Assembly: GCA_008363385.1 (NCBI GenBank)
Contig: RHKY01000016.1
Location: 1-64,000, forward strand
Direction of reading: 5' to 3'
Source of the DNA: Acidobacteriota bacterium
GTDB taxonomy: Bacteria; Acidobacteriota; Thermoanaerobaculia; UBA5066
DNA: 64,000 nt
The notes beneath the pieces were generated by a model. That model searched no databases, was not told where the DNA came from, and was given only the letters and a program-made list of their open reading frames with translations. The position numbers were made by a program, and so were the translations under genes. Of this stretch, positions 1 through 8,649 are shown piece after piece; position 1 is the stretch's first letter; every line of letters begins with the position of its first letter.

Positions 1-769
1 CGGATACGCCGCCTTCCGAGACGATGACGTCTCGATCGCTCCTGTCCGCGCCACGCAGGCCCTCCCACTCGGACGACAGGCTTACGCCACGGGCTGCTAT
101 TCCAGGCGTTATGGAGCGGGCACGACGTGCCACCGACACGTTCGTTCGAGCACGCCTCTGGGCTACGTTTTCCAGCGGCATGCGCCGGCTTCCGGCGTGG
201 CGTCGTCCACGCTCACGATCCGGAGGAGCGAGAAGTGTCGGTGCCGTATGAGCTGCGCCGTGCGTTTCGTAGGCCCAAGACGCTCTCGACGAGGGTGTTC
301 GTGTACCCGAATGGTGGCGCTCGGTCCGGCGGTGATCTCGCTCTCTCGGAGCATCTATCGGAGCTGGGATCGTCGTTTGGCTCCTCTTGGGCTGAGCGCG
401 ACCTCCGGCGACGTGCGTCGCAGCTGACGCCGGGAGGGTTGCCGGAGGAGTCGCCCGGAGTCCTCGTGAGCACCCAGGCGGCGCCTCTCGAGTGCGAAAG
501 AGGACCCCTTCCGGGTCGGCTTCTCCGTTTCCAGGCAAAGGCGATTCAGCGACTTGTCTGGATCATCCAGTATTCGCCGTGGTGGATTCGCTGCGTGGCA
601 ACCTGCCCGGATTGCGACGCCAAGGCTGCCTGTTTTCAGCTCCAGAGGCTGCTGTGCGAGGTGGTCTGCTCCGCACGCTGACGGGAGATCATGCTCGGGC
701 TCCTCGAAGTGAAGTGTGCCTCGTGTGGCACGCTGCCGGCGGTCCGACGATTGGGCGGTGGCTCCGAGC
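1..769. other. Stretch without a supportable gene, atypical composition
   Basis: No reading frame here shows the strong G/C third-position bias that marks real genes in the rest of the window, and the base composition is visibly less GC-rich. The longest open frame (127-681, plus) gives a Cys/Arg/Trp-rich protein with no recognisable domain and no clear ribosome binding site. I looked for integron attC sites, tRNA-like folds and terminal inverted repeats and did not see convincing ones. It may be non-coding, a decayed gene or acquired DNA. The stretch begins at the window edge, so its left boundary is unknown. Confidence 0.4.
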
Positions 770-1877
770 TTAGCGTGCGAGGAGAACTCGCACCTCCGAG
801 ACGCTCCGGACGGCGCGGTCGACGAAGAAGTCCCCGCGCGCGACCGACTTCAGGCGGCCGGACTTCCGGAAGAGGGGCTTGCCGTCCTCGGTGCGAGAGG
901 AGGACCTCCCCGCCCGAGTAGAGCGACCGGTAGCCGTCGCTCGCCGTGACGACGACGTAGAGGAGGCCGGGGTCGGCGTCCGGGGGGAGGGCGTCCTTCA
1001 GGAGCGCCGCCAGGCTCGCGCCGCCGAAGCGGCTCCGGCCGCGGTAGCCGCGGCCCAGGCCGACCGTGTCGACCTCTCCCTCCACGCGCGGGACGCCCTT
1101 CAGCGCCTCGGCCGTCAGGGCGCGGGAGGCGCCCGTGGGGAGGACCAGGGACGGCGCCTCCACCCACGGATCCCCGCCGTCCGACTTCTTCGGCGGCGCC
1201 GGGAACCCCGCCTGCCGGACCTCGATCGAGACGACGTCCTCGACGAACCGCCTCCCGTCGCGGTCCCGGACCGGGACGAGGCAGAGCCCTCTTGGGACGT
1301 CGATCCGCCCGAGCTTCCCCCCGTCGTGGCAGGAGGCGCAGCCCGAGACGTCGAGGCTCGCACGGGCCTGGGGGCCGAGCCACGAGCCGGGTGCGAAGCG
1401 CGGGTCGGTCACCGGCGCGTGGTGGTGCGGGACGAGGGGGCGCAGGCGGTCGGCGAGGAGGGCCGCCCCCGCGTCGTCGGCGAGGAAGAGCTCGCCCCAG
1501 GAGAAGAGCGCCTTCTCGCCGCCGCGCCCGGTGACGACGACGGCCAGGTCGAGCGGCCGGTCGAAGCCGTCGTCGGCGGCCTTGGCGACGACCGCCCGGT
1601 CGAGGAGGTCCTTCAGAGCGACCCCCTCCACACCGAAGGTGCCGCGGTACCGCCCGGCCGCCCCGGCGACCTTCGCGAGGAGCGCGTGCCGCGGCAGGCC
1701 CGCGAGGTCGGCGGGGGCCACGGTCTGCGGCTTCTTCACCGCGCCCGAGAGCGCGACCCCGGCTGCCGGCCCCGCGGCCCTCGCCGGGCCGCCGAGGACG
1801 GCCGCGAGTGCCAGGAGGACGGCCAGGGTGAGGGCGACGGGACTCGTCGGGGCACGGCGTGTCGTCGGGCTCGTCAT
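770..1877 (-). CDS. Exported molybdopterin-binding-domain protein with haem c motif, frameshifted
   Basis: It starts at ATG 1877 with a signal peptide (Ala/Leu-rich segment ending in ARAA near residue 35). Two regions resemble the oxidoreductase molybdopterin-binding fold, about residues 40-150 and 230-340; each has a VVVT..(G)..LFSWGE or LYSGGE type stretch. Between them, near residue 180, is a CASCH motif, the CxxCH signature for covalent haem c. The uninterrupted frame runs on to about 636 but turns into low-complexity Arg/Pro after LYSGGEVLLS. Dropping one base near 893 restores a sensible C-terminus (EDGKPLFRKSGRLKS...SEVRVLLAR) ending in TAA at 770-772. It is either a real frameshift or a base-call error. 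Substrate and partners are unknown; a periplasmic redox role is inference. Confidence 0.6.
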
Positions 1878-2018
1878 GACGCGGAGAGGATGCGGGCGGG
1901 GCCGGACCGGGTCAACTCGAGGCTCTGCGCCCCAGCTCCCGGCCGAGGGGCCTCGGGATGCTCGTTGACAGCCTTCGACGGCCAGGCCCAGACTGCGGCC
2001 CGTCGAGGGGGGCTCCCT

Positions 2019-2714
2019 GTGCGGATGACAGCGCTGTTCCTGCTCCTCGTGCCCGGGCTTCTCCGGGCGGACGACGTGTACCTCAAGGGCGGGGGCAAGC
2101 TCTCCGGCCGGATCACCGAGCAGACGGCCGAGAGGGTGACGGTGGACATCGGCGACGGGCTGGTCGGGTTCTCGATGGACCGGGTCGAGCAGATCGTGAA
2201 GGGACGCTCGGCCCTGGACGAGTACGCCGACCGGGCCAGCAAGCTGGCGCCAGAGGACGCGGACGCCTGGCGCACCCTGGGACGGTGGGCCGCTTCGAAG
2301 GGGCTCTCGAGCCAGTCGAGCGCGGCGTACCGGAAGGTCCTCGAGGTGGCGCCCGACGACCCGGAGGCGCGGCAGGCGCTGGGGTTCGTCCTGCTCGACG
2401 GCCGGTGGGTCACCGAGGAGGAGAGCTACCGGGCCCAGGGCTACGTGAAGTTCGAGGGGGAGTGGATGACGCCGGCCGAGGTGGAAGTGGCGCAGTCGAC
2501 GGCGAAGCAGGAGCAGGCGCTGAAGGACGCCGAGAGGCGCGCCGTCGACGCCGAGGTCGCGGCCACGCAGGCCCAGAAGGAGGCCGAGGAGGCCAGGAGG
2601 GAGACCCGGGAGGCCCAGGACCGGATGTACAACAACCCCGTCTACTGGGGCGGCTGGGGGTACGGCGTGTCGACCTGGCCCTCGTCCGGTTCCGTGACGT
2701 GGGGGCGGCCGTGA
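2019..2714 (+). CDS. Exported TPR-like/coiled-coil protein of unknown function
   Basis: About 231 residues. Two starts are close together: GTG 2019 and ATG 2025. The purine run GAGGGGGG at 2005-2012 is better spaced for GTG 2019. A short signal peptide (LFLLLVPGLLRA) is followed by a small beta-type region (DVYLKGGGKLSGRI...VEQIVKG) that recalls SHD1/SH3-like periplasmic modules. Then come helical TPR-like segments (about residues 75-130), a WVTEEE/GYVKFEGEWMTPAE motif, a Lys/Glu/Ala-rich coiled coil (about 165-205) and a Tyr/Trp/Gly tail. The stop overlaps the next start in a GTGA, so the two are probably translationally coupled. No enzymatic motif is visible. Confidence 0.75.
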   Translation: MRMTALFLLLVPGLLRADDVYLKGGGKLSGRITEQTAERVTVDIGDGLVGFSMDRVEQIVKGRSALDEYADRASKLAPEDADAWRTLGRWAASKGLSSQSSAAYRKVLEVAPDDPEARQALGFVLLDGRWVTEEESYRAQGYVKFEGEWMTPAEVEVAQSTAKQEQALKDAERRAVDAEVAATQAQKEAEEARRETREAQDRMYNNPVYWGGWGYGVSTWPSSGSVTWGRP

Positions 2715-3511
2715 GCCCCCGCGGCGCTTCCCCCGCCGGGCGCCCGCTGGCGGCCGCCCTCCTGGCGGCCGTTCTCGCCGCGCCGGCCCTCGCCACGACC
2801 CCCGCGCCGACCCCCGCGGCGGTGAAGGACCCTGCGGCCGCGAAGACCCCGACGGTGGAGGAGATCCTCGCGCGCCACTTCGAGGCTCGGGGCGGGATCC
2901 GGAAGCTCCGGTCGCTGAAGACGCTGCGCCAGGAGGGGCGCGTCAGCGCCGGGGCGCACCGCCAGGGGCTCGTGACGCGCGAGATCAAGCGCCCGGGACG
3001 GATCCGGTTCGAGTTCACGGTCCAGGGCGTCACCTCGGTCTTCGCCTCCGACGGCAAGCGCGGCTGGAAGGTCTCCCCGTTCGAGGGCGAGGCGGGCCCG
3101 CAGTCCCTGCCCGAGGACGTCGTCGCGGAGGCGACGGAGCAGGCCGACATCGACGGACCCCTGCTCGACTGGAAGAAGAAGGGGCATCGCGTCGAGCTCG
3201 CCGGCAGCGAGCCCGTCGGCGGCCGCGAGGCTCACAGGCTGAAGGTCACGCTGAAGAGCGGCGCGACGCTCACCGCCTGGCTCGACGCGGAGTCGATGAA
3301 CCTGGTCCGCATGGAGACGACCCGGCAGGCGCGCGGGAGGCCCGTCCGGATCACGACGACCTTCGGCGACTTCCGGAAGACGGACGGGATCGTCTTCCCG
3401 CACCTCGTCGAGGTCCGGGCCGCCGGCCGGCCGCAGGTCCTCCGCATCGTCGTCGACAAGCTGGAGGTGAACCCGCCCCTGGCCGACTCCCGCTTCGAGC
3501 ACCCCGGCTGA
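2711..3511 (+). CDS. Periplasmic LolA-like outer-membrane lipoprotein-sorting family protein
   Basis: 266 residues from GTG 2711, overlapping the previous stop by four bases. A signal peptide ends near ALA in the first 30 residues, followed by an Ala/Pro/Thr/Lys linker. The remainder reads as alternating beta strands with features seen in LolA/LolB-like and outer-membrane lipoprotein-sorting proteins: EILARHFEARGGIRKLRSLKTLRQEGRV at the beginning of the domain, a DGKRGWKVSPFEG strand, then AWLDAESMNLVRME and a conserved-looking GIVFPH segment. These folds bind lipid or hydrophobic ligands in the periplasm; the ligand here is not known. It is the second gene of a two-gene unit. Confidence 0.75.
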   Translation: MSPRGASPAGRPLAAALLAAVLAAPALATTPAPTPAAVKDPAAAKTPTVEEILARHFEARGGIRKLRSLKTLRQEGRVSAGAHRQGLVTREIKRPGRIRFEFTVQGVTSVFASDGKRGWKVSPFEGEAGPQSLPEDVVAEATEQADIDGPLLDWKKKGHRVELAGSEPVGGREAHRLKVTLKSGATLTAWLDAESMNLVRMETTRQARGRPVRITTTFGDFRKTDGIVFPHLVEVRAAGRPQVLRIVVDKLEVNPPLADSRFEHPG

Positions 3512-3644
3512 GGGCTGGCCGGCGCAGCGGCGCAGCGGGTCCTCGGGCCCCGGTCCCGCCCCGTCCGGGCGGTGCCGAGGAGGGCTCGCGGGCCGGGGTG
3601 GCGTTCGCCCGGGGGTCCCGGCGATATCGGTTTCAATGGGATCG

Positions 3645-3664
3645 ACTCGAAATGGTATTCGAGT
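3645..3664. promoter_or_regulatory. Dyad 1 upstream of tetR-type gene
   Basis: Inverted repeat ACTCGAA - 6 bases - TTCGAGT in the unusually AT-rich leader of the TetR-family gene. The arms match perfectly over 7 bases. It overlaps dyad 2 by two bases. It is a likely operator for autoregulation, by analogy with other TetR loci. Confidence 0.5.
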
Positions 3665-3677
3665 TAGTATTACTAAC
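3663..3677. promoter_or_regulatory. Dyad 2 abutting the tetR-type start codon
   Basis: GTTAGTA-T-TACTAAC, a 15-base palindrome with perfect 7-base arms, ends at the base before ATG 3678. Its AT content contrasts with the surrounding DNA. Its position would let a bound repressor block transcription or initiation. No separate Shine-Dalgarno fits between it and the ATG, so the message may be leaderless. Confidence 0.55.
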
Positions 3678-4286
3678 ATGAAAACTTCGCGACGGACCCG
3701 CCCTTACCGGATGGAGGCCCGCGCCCGGGCCGCCGCGGAGACGCACCGGAGGATCCTGGAGGCGGCGATCCGCCGCCTCGGCGACGCCTTCTACGACGAG
3801 GTGTCGCTCGCCGACGTGGCGCGAGAGGCGGGCGTGACGGTCCAGACGGTGCTCCGCCGGTTCGGCTCGAAGGAGGGCCTGGCCGAGGCGGCGACCACCC
3901 TCGGCCTGGAGAAGGTCCGCGCCGAGCGCTTCGCCTCGCCGCCCGGCGAACTCGACGCGGCGGTCGGGAGCCTCGTCGCTCACTACGAGGCGTGGGGGGA
4001 GAGGAGCCTCCGGTTCCTGGCGCAGGAGGACCGGGTCGCCGCGATCCGGCGTGTCACGGACGCCGGCCGCGCCCTGCACCACGAGTGGGTGGACCACGCC
4101 TTCGGACCGTGGCTGGCACGGCTCCGGGGCGCCTCCCGCGCGCGGCGTCGCGCCGCGCTCGTCGCGGTGACGGACGTCTACGTCTGGAAGGTCCTCCGGC
4201 GCGACCTCGGGCTCGACCCGCGCACCGCGGAGACGGTCCTCCGCAGCCTCGTCGCGGCCGTCGTCGAGGGGGAGGGAGAGCGATGA
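3678..4286 (+). CDS. TetR/AcrR-family transcriptional regulator
   Basis: About 202 residues, the usual TetR length. The N-terminal HTH lies at about residues 42-64 (SLADVAREAGVTVQTVLRRFGSKEGL), matching the TetR pattern in which a recognition helix ends in a FGSKEGL-type segment. The rest is a helical ligand/dimerisation domain with no signature. ATG 3678 was chosen over the upstream ATG 3636 because the upstream extension is AT-rich, contains the two dyads and lacks family similarity. It overlaps the glycosyltransferase by ATGA, so regulator and enzyme are co-transcribed and probably co-regulated through the dyads. The inducer is unknown; a glycosylated toxin or small hydrophobic compound would fit but is inference. 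Confidence 0.9.
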   Translation: MKTSRRTRPYRMEARARAAAETHRRILEAAIRRLGDAFYDEVSLADVAREAGVTVQTVLRRFGSKEGLAEAATTLGLEKVRAERFASPPGELDAAVGSLVAHYEAWGERSLRFLAQEDRVAAIRRVTDAGRALHHEWVDHAFGPWLARLRGASRARRRAALVAVTDVYVWKVLRRDLGLDPRTAETVLRSLVAAVVEGEGER

Positions 4287-5524
4287 AGGTCCTCGCCTAC
4301 ACCTCCCCGGCCCGCGGGCACCTCTACCCGCTCGTGCCCACGCTCCTGGAGCTCGGGCGCCGGGGGCACGAGGTGGCCGTCCGGACGCTCTCCGCGGAGG
4401 TCGACCGGGTCCGGGAGCTCGGGCTCTGTGCCGAGCCGATCGACCCGGCCGTCGAGGCCCGGCAGCACGAGGACTGGAAGGCGAGCTCCCCCCCTGCAGC
4501 GCTCCTGGCCGCTTGCCGCACCTTCGCCGAGCGCGGCCCGCACGAGGTCGGGGACCTGCGCCAGGCGATCGAGCGCGAGGGGCCGGACCTCCTCCTCGTC
4601 GACGTGAACAGCTGGGGCGCTTCGGCCGCGGCGGAAGCCTCCCGGATCCCGTGGGCCACCTTCGCGCCCTACTTCCTGCCGCTGCGGGCACCGGGAATCC
4701 CCCCCTGGGGGCTGGGCCTCGCCCCCGCCCCGGGGATCCTCGGCCGGGCGCGGGACTCCGTCCTCTGGCCCGCCGTCCACGCGCTCTACGACCGCGCGCT
4801 GCCGCGCCTGAACCGGCTGCGGGAGGAGGCGGGCGTCGCGAAGCTCCGGCACGTGGCCGAGTCCGTCACGCGCGCGCCGCTCGTCCTCTACCACACCGCC
4901 GAGCCCTTCGAGTACCCGCGCGCCTGGCCCGCGAACGTGCGCCTCGTCGGGCCGGGCGTCTGGGAGCCAGGGGCCGGCGGCGTCGAGGGCTCGCCGCCGG
5001 ACGAGCGCCCCCTCGTCCTCGTCACCTGCTCGACCGAGTTCCAGAACGACGGGCGGCTCGTCGAGGTCGCGCTGACCGCGCTCGCCGACGAGCCGGTGCG
5101 CGTCGTGGCGACGACGGCCTCGGTCGACCCGGCCTCCTTCCGCGCGCCCGCGAACGCCCGCGTCGAGAGGTTCCTCCCGCACGGGCCGCTCCTGCGCGAG
5201 GCGGCGTGCGTCGTCTGCCACGGCGGGATGGGGATCACGCAGAAGGCGCTCGCGGCGGGCGTCCCGGTCTGCGTCGTCCCGTTCGGGCGCGACCAGCTGG
5301 AGGTCGCGCGGCACGTGGAGGAGGCCGGGTGCGGAAGGCGGCTCCTGCCGCGTCGCCTGACCCCCGCCCGGCTCCGCGAGGCCGTGAGCGAGGCCATGGA
5401 CCGGGCTCCGGGAGCCGCGCGGGTCGCCGACGGGTTCCGGCGGGCCGGGGGACCGGGGGCGGCAGCCGACCTGCTCGAGCAGCTCGCGCTCCGAGCTCCA
5501 ACCGCCGATCGGAGAACGACCTAG
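4283..5524 (+). CDS. GT1-family (MGT-like) UDP-sugar glycosyltransferase
   Basis: 413 residues, normal for macrolide-type GT1 enzymes. The N-terminus MKVLAYTSPARGHLYPLVPTL is the acceptor-domain start typical of MGT/OleD-like proteins. A C-terminal nucleotide-sugar signature lies at about residues 305-340: RFLPHGPLL, then CHGGMGITQKALAAGVPVCVVPFGRDQ, in which the usual HGGxGT is HGGMGI. The family transfers a sugar from UDP- or TDP-sugar to a small hydrophobic acceptor in the cytoplasm, often inactivating antibiotics. There is no signal peptide. It is coupled to the TetR regulator by ATGA overlap, which suggests an inducible detoxification or tailoring pair. The acceptor cannot be read from sequence. 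Confidence 0.88.
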   Translation: MKVLAYTSPARGHLYPLVPTLLELGRRGHEVAVRTLSAEVDRVRELGLCAEPIDPAVEARQHEDWKASSPPAALLAACRTFAERGPHEVGDLRQAIEREGPDLLLVDVNSWGASAAAEASRIPWATFAPYFLPLRAPGIPPWGLGLAPAPGILGRARDSVLWPAVHALYDRALPRLNRLREEAGVAKLRHVAESVTRAPLVLYHTAEPFEYPRAWPANVRLVGPGVWEPGAGGVEGSPPDERPLVLVTCSTEFQNDGRLVEVALTALADEPVRVVATTASVDPASFRAPANARVERFLPHGPLLREAACVVCHGGMGITQKALAAGVPVCVVPFGRDQLEVARHVEEAGCGRRLLPRRLTPARLREAVSEAMDRAPGAARVADGFRRAGGPGAAADLLEQLALRAPTADRRTT

Positions 5525-5744
5525 ACCCAGACGAAGGGTCACGGCGGGATCCGACGGATCAGGAATCGACCCGCCCGGATCACCGACTCCAGGCCGATTC
5601 CGCGAAGGGGGGTCGAATCCGGGGCCAGATGGGCCCGGCGAACGCGGCTCACGTCGCCCTCGACCCGGCCCGGATCGTGCTGTGCTCTGGTCCGGTGCTG
5701 GGCACTCCCACCGTTCACCTGAGGCGACAGATCGGAGGATCACG

Positions 5745-8558
5745 ATGAGATCGTCGCGTTCGAGCGGTTCCTTCTCGCCCTTCGGCTCCGGTCTCGCGGT
5801 CGTCGCCGTCCTCCTCGGCGCGCTCGCGCTCTCCGGCGAGGCCTTCGCTGTGACACCGGAGGATCGCGGCCGCCCCCTGCTCGGTCAGTGGACCGCCGAC
5901 TGCTCGACGGGCTTCCGGCTGGCGTCGATGCCGAGCGCCTGGGTGGTGGCGCCGGGGCAGCAGGTGAGCGTGGCGACGCGGCTGGCGGTGAACTACGAGG
6001 CGCTCCCGGAGGAGCTCTACGCCGTCTCGGTGTCGCCCGAGGGAGAGAGGTCGTACGAGCTGCTGGGGTACGCGACGGCGTTCCTGAGGGCCGAGGTGCG
6101 GCCCGAAGGCTCGGCCGAGCCGATCGCGATCCTGACCGGGGCGCGGCTCTCGGCCCGGACGAACGCGCCCGCCGTCCTCGCGTGGTCGGGACTGGACCGG
6201 GACGGCAACCCGGTCCCGCCGGGCTTCTACGAGATCGAGGTCCGGGCGCGGCTGCTGCCGGCGTGGGCCGAGGACGCCATGAAGGACCGGGGCGACTACG
6301 CCGACCTGGAAGGCCTCGCGGAAGCCGCCGAGGCCTGCACGCGCGTCCTGAGGATCGAGGTCGCCGGCAGCCCGAAGGACGTCCCCCCGATCACCCCCAA
6401 CGCGAAGACCTGCGCGTCGCCCCCGGCCAGCTACTACGCCTCGGTGGACGCCTCCACGGCCGCCACGCTCCGCGCGACGCTCCACGCCGTCATCGACGAC
6501 CACGTCCGGTTCCCGTACACGTCGAGCTCGACGGACACCTGGGACGTCCTCAACGACGCCGACGAGAACCCGGCGAACCCGTCGACGGTCCTCGACCTCT
6601 ACAAGAACGCCACCTTCGCCGACGGCTGCTCGAGCGGCTGCGCCTGGAACCGCGAGCACACCTGGGCCAAGTCGTTCGGCTTCCAGACGGAGAGCGGCTC
6701 CGCGGCCACGCCGTACACCGACGCGCACCACCTCCGCGTCACGGACCCCAGCTACAACTCCTCGCGGTCGAACCTCCCGCACGGCGAGTGCACGTCCGGG
6801 TGCTCGAGCTACCCGACGGTCGCCAACAACGGCTCCGGCGGCGCCGACCAGCCGAACTGGGGCACGGGCGGCTCGATCTCCTGCGCCACGCCCACCGCCG
6901 GCCAGGTCTGGGAGACCTGGGACCACCGCAAGGGGGACGTGGCCCGGTCGATCCTCTACATGGACATCCGGTACGAGGGCGGCACCGGGCCCCTCGGCGC
7001 CGAGCCGAACCTGATCGCCACGGACGACCTCTCGCTGATGTACGCGGAGACGACGAGCTGCGGCGACGGCTACCTGCCCGTGGCCTACCACGGGATCCTC
7101 TCGACGCTCCTCGCCTGGCACGCCGCGGACCCGCCGGACGCCGACGAGAGGCGGCGCAACGACCAGGTCTGGTGCTACCAGCAGAACCGCAACCCGTTCG
7201 TCGACCACCCGGAGTGGGTGGCCTGCCTCTACCAGGGGAGCTGCGGCGGGGGCCCTGCGACCTACTCGATCTCCGGGAACGCGGGCGTCGCCGGCGCCAC
7301 CGTCACGGCCGGGTCGGCCAGCGCGACCTCGGACGCGAGCTTCGCCTACGCCCTCTCCGGCCTCGTCGCGGGCACGTACACCGTGACGCCGTCGAAGTCC
7401 GGCTGCACGTTCAGCCCGGCGAGCCAGTCCGTCACGATCACGAGCGGGAACGTCGCCGGGAAGAACTTCACCGCCACGTGCTCCGGGGGGGACGTGGTGC
7501 TGACGAGCGGCGTCCCCGTCACCGGGCAGAGCGTGGCCTACCAGGCCTGGAAGTACTACTCCATCACCGTCCCGTCCGGCGCCACGAACCTGACGCTGGC
7601 CACGACGAGCGCCTCGGCGGACGTCGACATCTACACGCGGTCTGGCGCCAAGCCGACCTCCTCGACCTACACCTGCCGCCCGTACTCCTCTTCGGGCAAC
7701 GAGTCGTGCTCGGCCACGAACCCGGCCGCGGGGACCTGGTGGCTCGGCGTCTACGGCTACGCCGCCGCGACCTACACCGTCACCGGCACGTACACGCTCG
7801 GCGGGACGACGTACTCGATCGCCGGGAGCGCGGGCACCGCCAGCGCCACCGTCACGGCGGGCACGAAGTCGGCGACGAGCGACGCCTCCGGCGCCTACAC
7901 GATCACGGGCCTCACCGCCGGGACGTACACCGTGACGCCGAGCAAGTCCGGCTGCACGTTCTCCCCGGCGTCGCTCTCCGTCACCGTCGGCCCGAACGCC
8001 ACCGGCAAGAGCTTCACGGCCACGTGCGGCTCGACGCCGACCGAGCGGCTCCTCAACGGGAGCTTCGAGTCGCTGACGGCCTCGACGAACACCGCCCCCG
8101 ACGGCTCCTGGACGCGGTCGGCCTACTCCGGGACGAGCTTCAACACCCTGATCGCGGGCGGCAGCACGGCGCACGGCGGGACGGACAACGCCTACCTGGG
8201 CGTCAACAACTCCGCCTCCCAGACGGTCGACTCGAAGGCCACGGCGATCCCCGCCGGCGCCACGAGCGCGACGCTCTCCTTCTGGACGTCGATCGTCACG
8301 AGCGAGACGACCACGTCGACGGCGTACGACAAGCTCCTCGTGCAGGTGGTCGACTCCAGCACGAACACGGTCCTGGCGACGCTCGTGACGCTCAGCAACC
8401 TGGACAAGACCTCGAGCTCCACGACCTACGTGCAGCGGAGCTACAACGTGACCTCCTACAAGGGGAAGAGCGTAAAGGTCCGCTTCAAGGCGACGAACGA
8501 CAGCAGCTACACGACGACGTTCCGGGTGGACGACGTCAGCTTGAAGTCCGACGGCTGA
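5745..8558 (+). CDS. Secreted EndA/NucM-type endonuclease I with modular C-terminus
   Basis: 937 residues; start ATG 5745 with GGAGGA five bases upstream. A signal peptide ends near AFA (residue 35). Residues 40-215 look like a beta-sandwich. The nuclease domain (about 220-500) has the endonuclease I core: WNREHTWAKSF near residue 300 with the catalytic His, then TDAHHLRVTDPSYNSSRSNLPHG with the metal-binding Asn region, then WDHRKGDVARSILYMDIRY. After it come two carboxypeptidase-regulatory-like repeats (each with GTYTVTPSKSGCTFSPAS) flanking a PPC-type domain (about 585-680) and a C-terminal jelly-roll-like module. The role is extracellular cleavage of DNA or RNA for nutrients. Most family members are 200-300 residues, so this one is unusually large. 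Confidence 0.88.
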   Translation: MRSSRSSGSFSPFGSGLAVVAVLLGALALSGEAFAVTPEDRGRPLLGQWTADCSTGFRLASMPSAWVVAPGQQVSVATRLAVNYEALPEELYAVSVSPEGERSYELLGYATAFLRAEVRPEGSAEPIAILTGARLSARTNAPAVLAWSGLDRDGNPVPPGFYEIEVRARLLPAWAEDAMKDRGDYADLEGLAEAAEACTRVLRIEVAGSPKDVPPITPNAKTCASPPASYYASVDASTAATLRATLHAVIDDHVRFPYTSSSTDTWDVLNDADENPANPSTVLDLYKNATFADGCSSGCAWNREHTWAKSFGFQTESGSAATPYTDAHHLRVTDPSYNSSRSNLPHGECTSGCSSYPTVANNGSGGADQPNWGTGGSISCATPTAGQVWETWDHRKGDVARSILYMDIRYEGGTGPLGAEPNLIATDDLSLMYAETTSCGDGYLPVAYHGILSTLLAWHAADPPDADERRRNDQVWCYQQNRNPFVDHPEWVACLYQGSCGGGPATYSISGNAGVAGATVTAGSASATSDASFAYALSGLVAGTYTVTPSKSGCTFSPASQSVTITSGNVAGKNFTATCSGGDVVLTSGVPVTGQSVAYQAWKYYSITVPSGATNLTLATTSASADVDIYTRSGAKPTSSTYTCRPYSSSGNESCSATNPAAGTWWLGVYGYAAATYTVTGTYTLGGTTYSIAGSAGTASATVTAGTKSATSDASGAYTITGLTAGTYTVTPSKSGCTFSPASLSVTVGPNATGKSFTATCGSTPTERLLNGSFESLTASTNTAPDGSWTRSAYSGTSFNTLIAGGSTAHGGTDNAYLGVNNSASQTVDSKATAIPAGATSATLSFWTSIVTSETTTSTAYDKLLVQVVDSSTNTVLATLVTLSNLDKTSSSTTYVQRSYNVTSYKGKSVKVRFKATNDSSYTTTFRVDDVSLKSDG

Positions 8559-8589
8559 CCCCGGCCCACTTCGAGGACCGACCGCCCTG

Positions 8590-8647
8590 GGGAGCCTCCG
8601 CGGGAACTTCCGGTCGTTTCTGTCCGTACGTTCCCCCGGAGGCTTCC
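8590..8647 (+). promoter_or_regulatory. Long hairpin covering the ribosome binding site of the amidohydrolase
   Basis: Arms 8590-8607 (GGGAGCCTCCGCGGGAAC) and 8630-8647 pair over 18 positions with one G-U and one C-C mismatch, closing a 22-base loop. The 3' arm contains the GGAGG (8638-8642) that serves ATG 8650. It could be a translation-controlling hairpin, or a terminator for the nuclease gene that happens to abut the start; there is no T-run after it. Confidence 0.6.
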
Positions 8648-8649
8648 AG

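Noticed and set aside
1-300. Integron attC-like site around GGCGTTAT near 107-114
   Set aside because: The core does not match GTTRRRY and no paired inverse core at cassette spacing was seen.
127-681. 184-codon open frame on the plus strand
   Set aside because: No domain, no third-position GC bias, no convincing ribosome binding site. Long chance frames are expected in GC-rich DNA.
636-769. C-terminal continuation of the molybdopterin-domain frame past the frameshift
   Set aside because: Low-complexity Arg/Pro/Ser translation; the alternative frame ending at 770 is far more protein-like.
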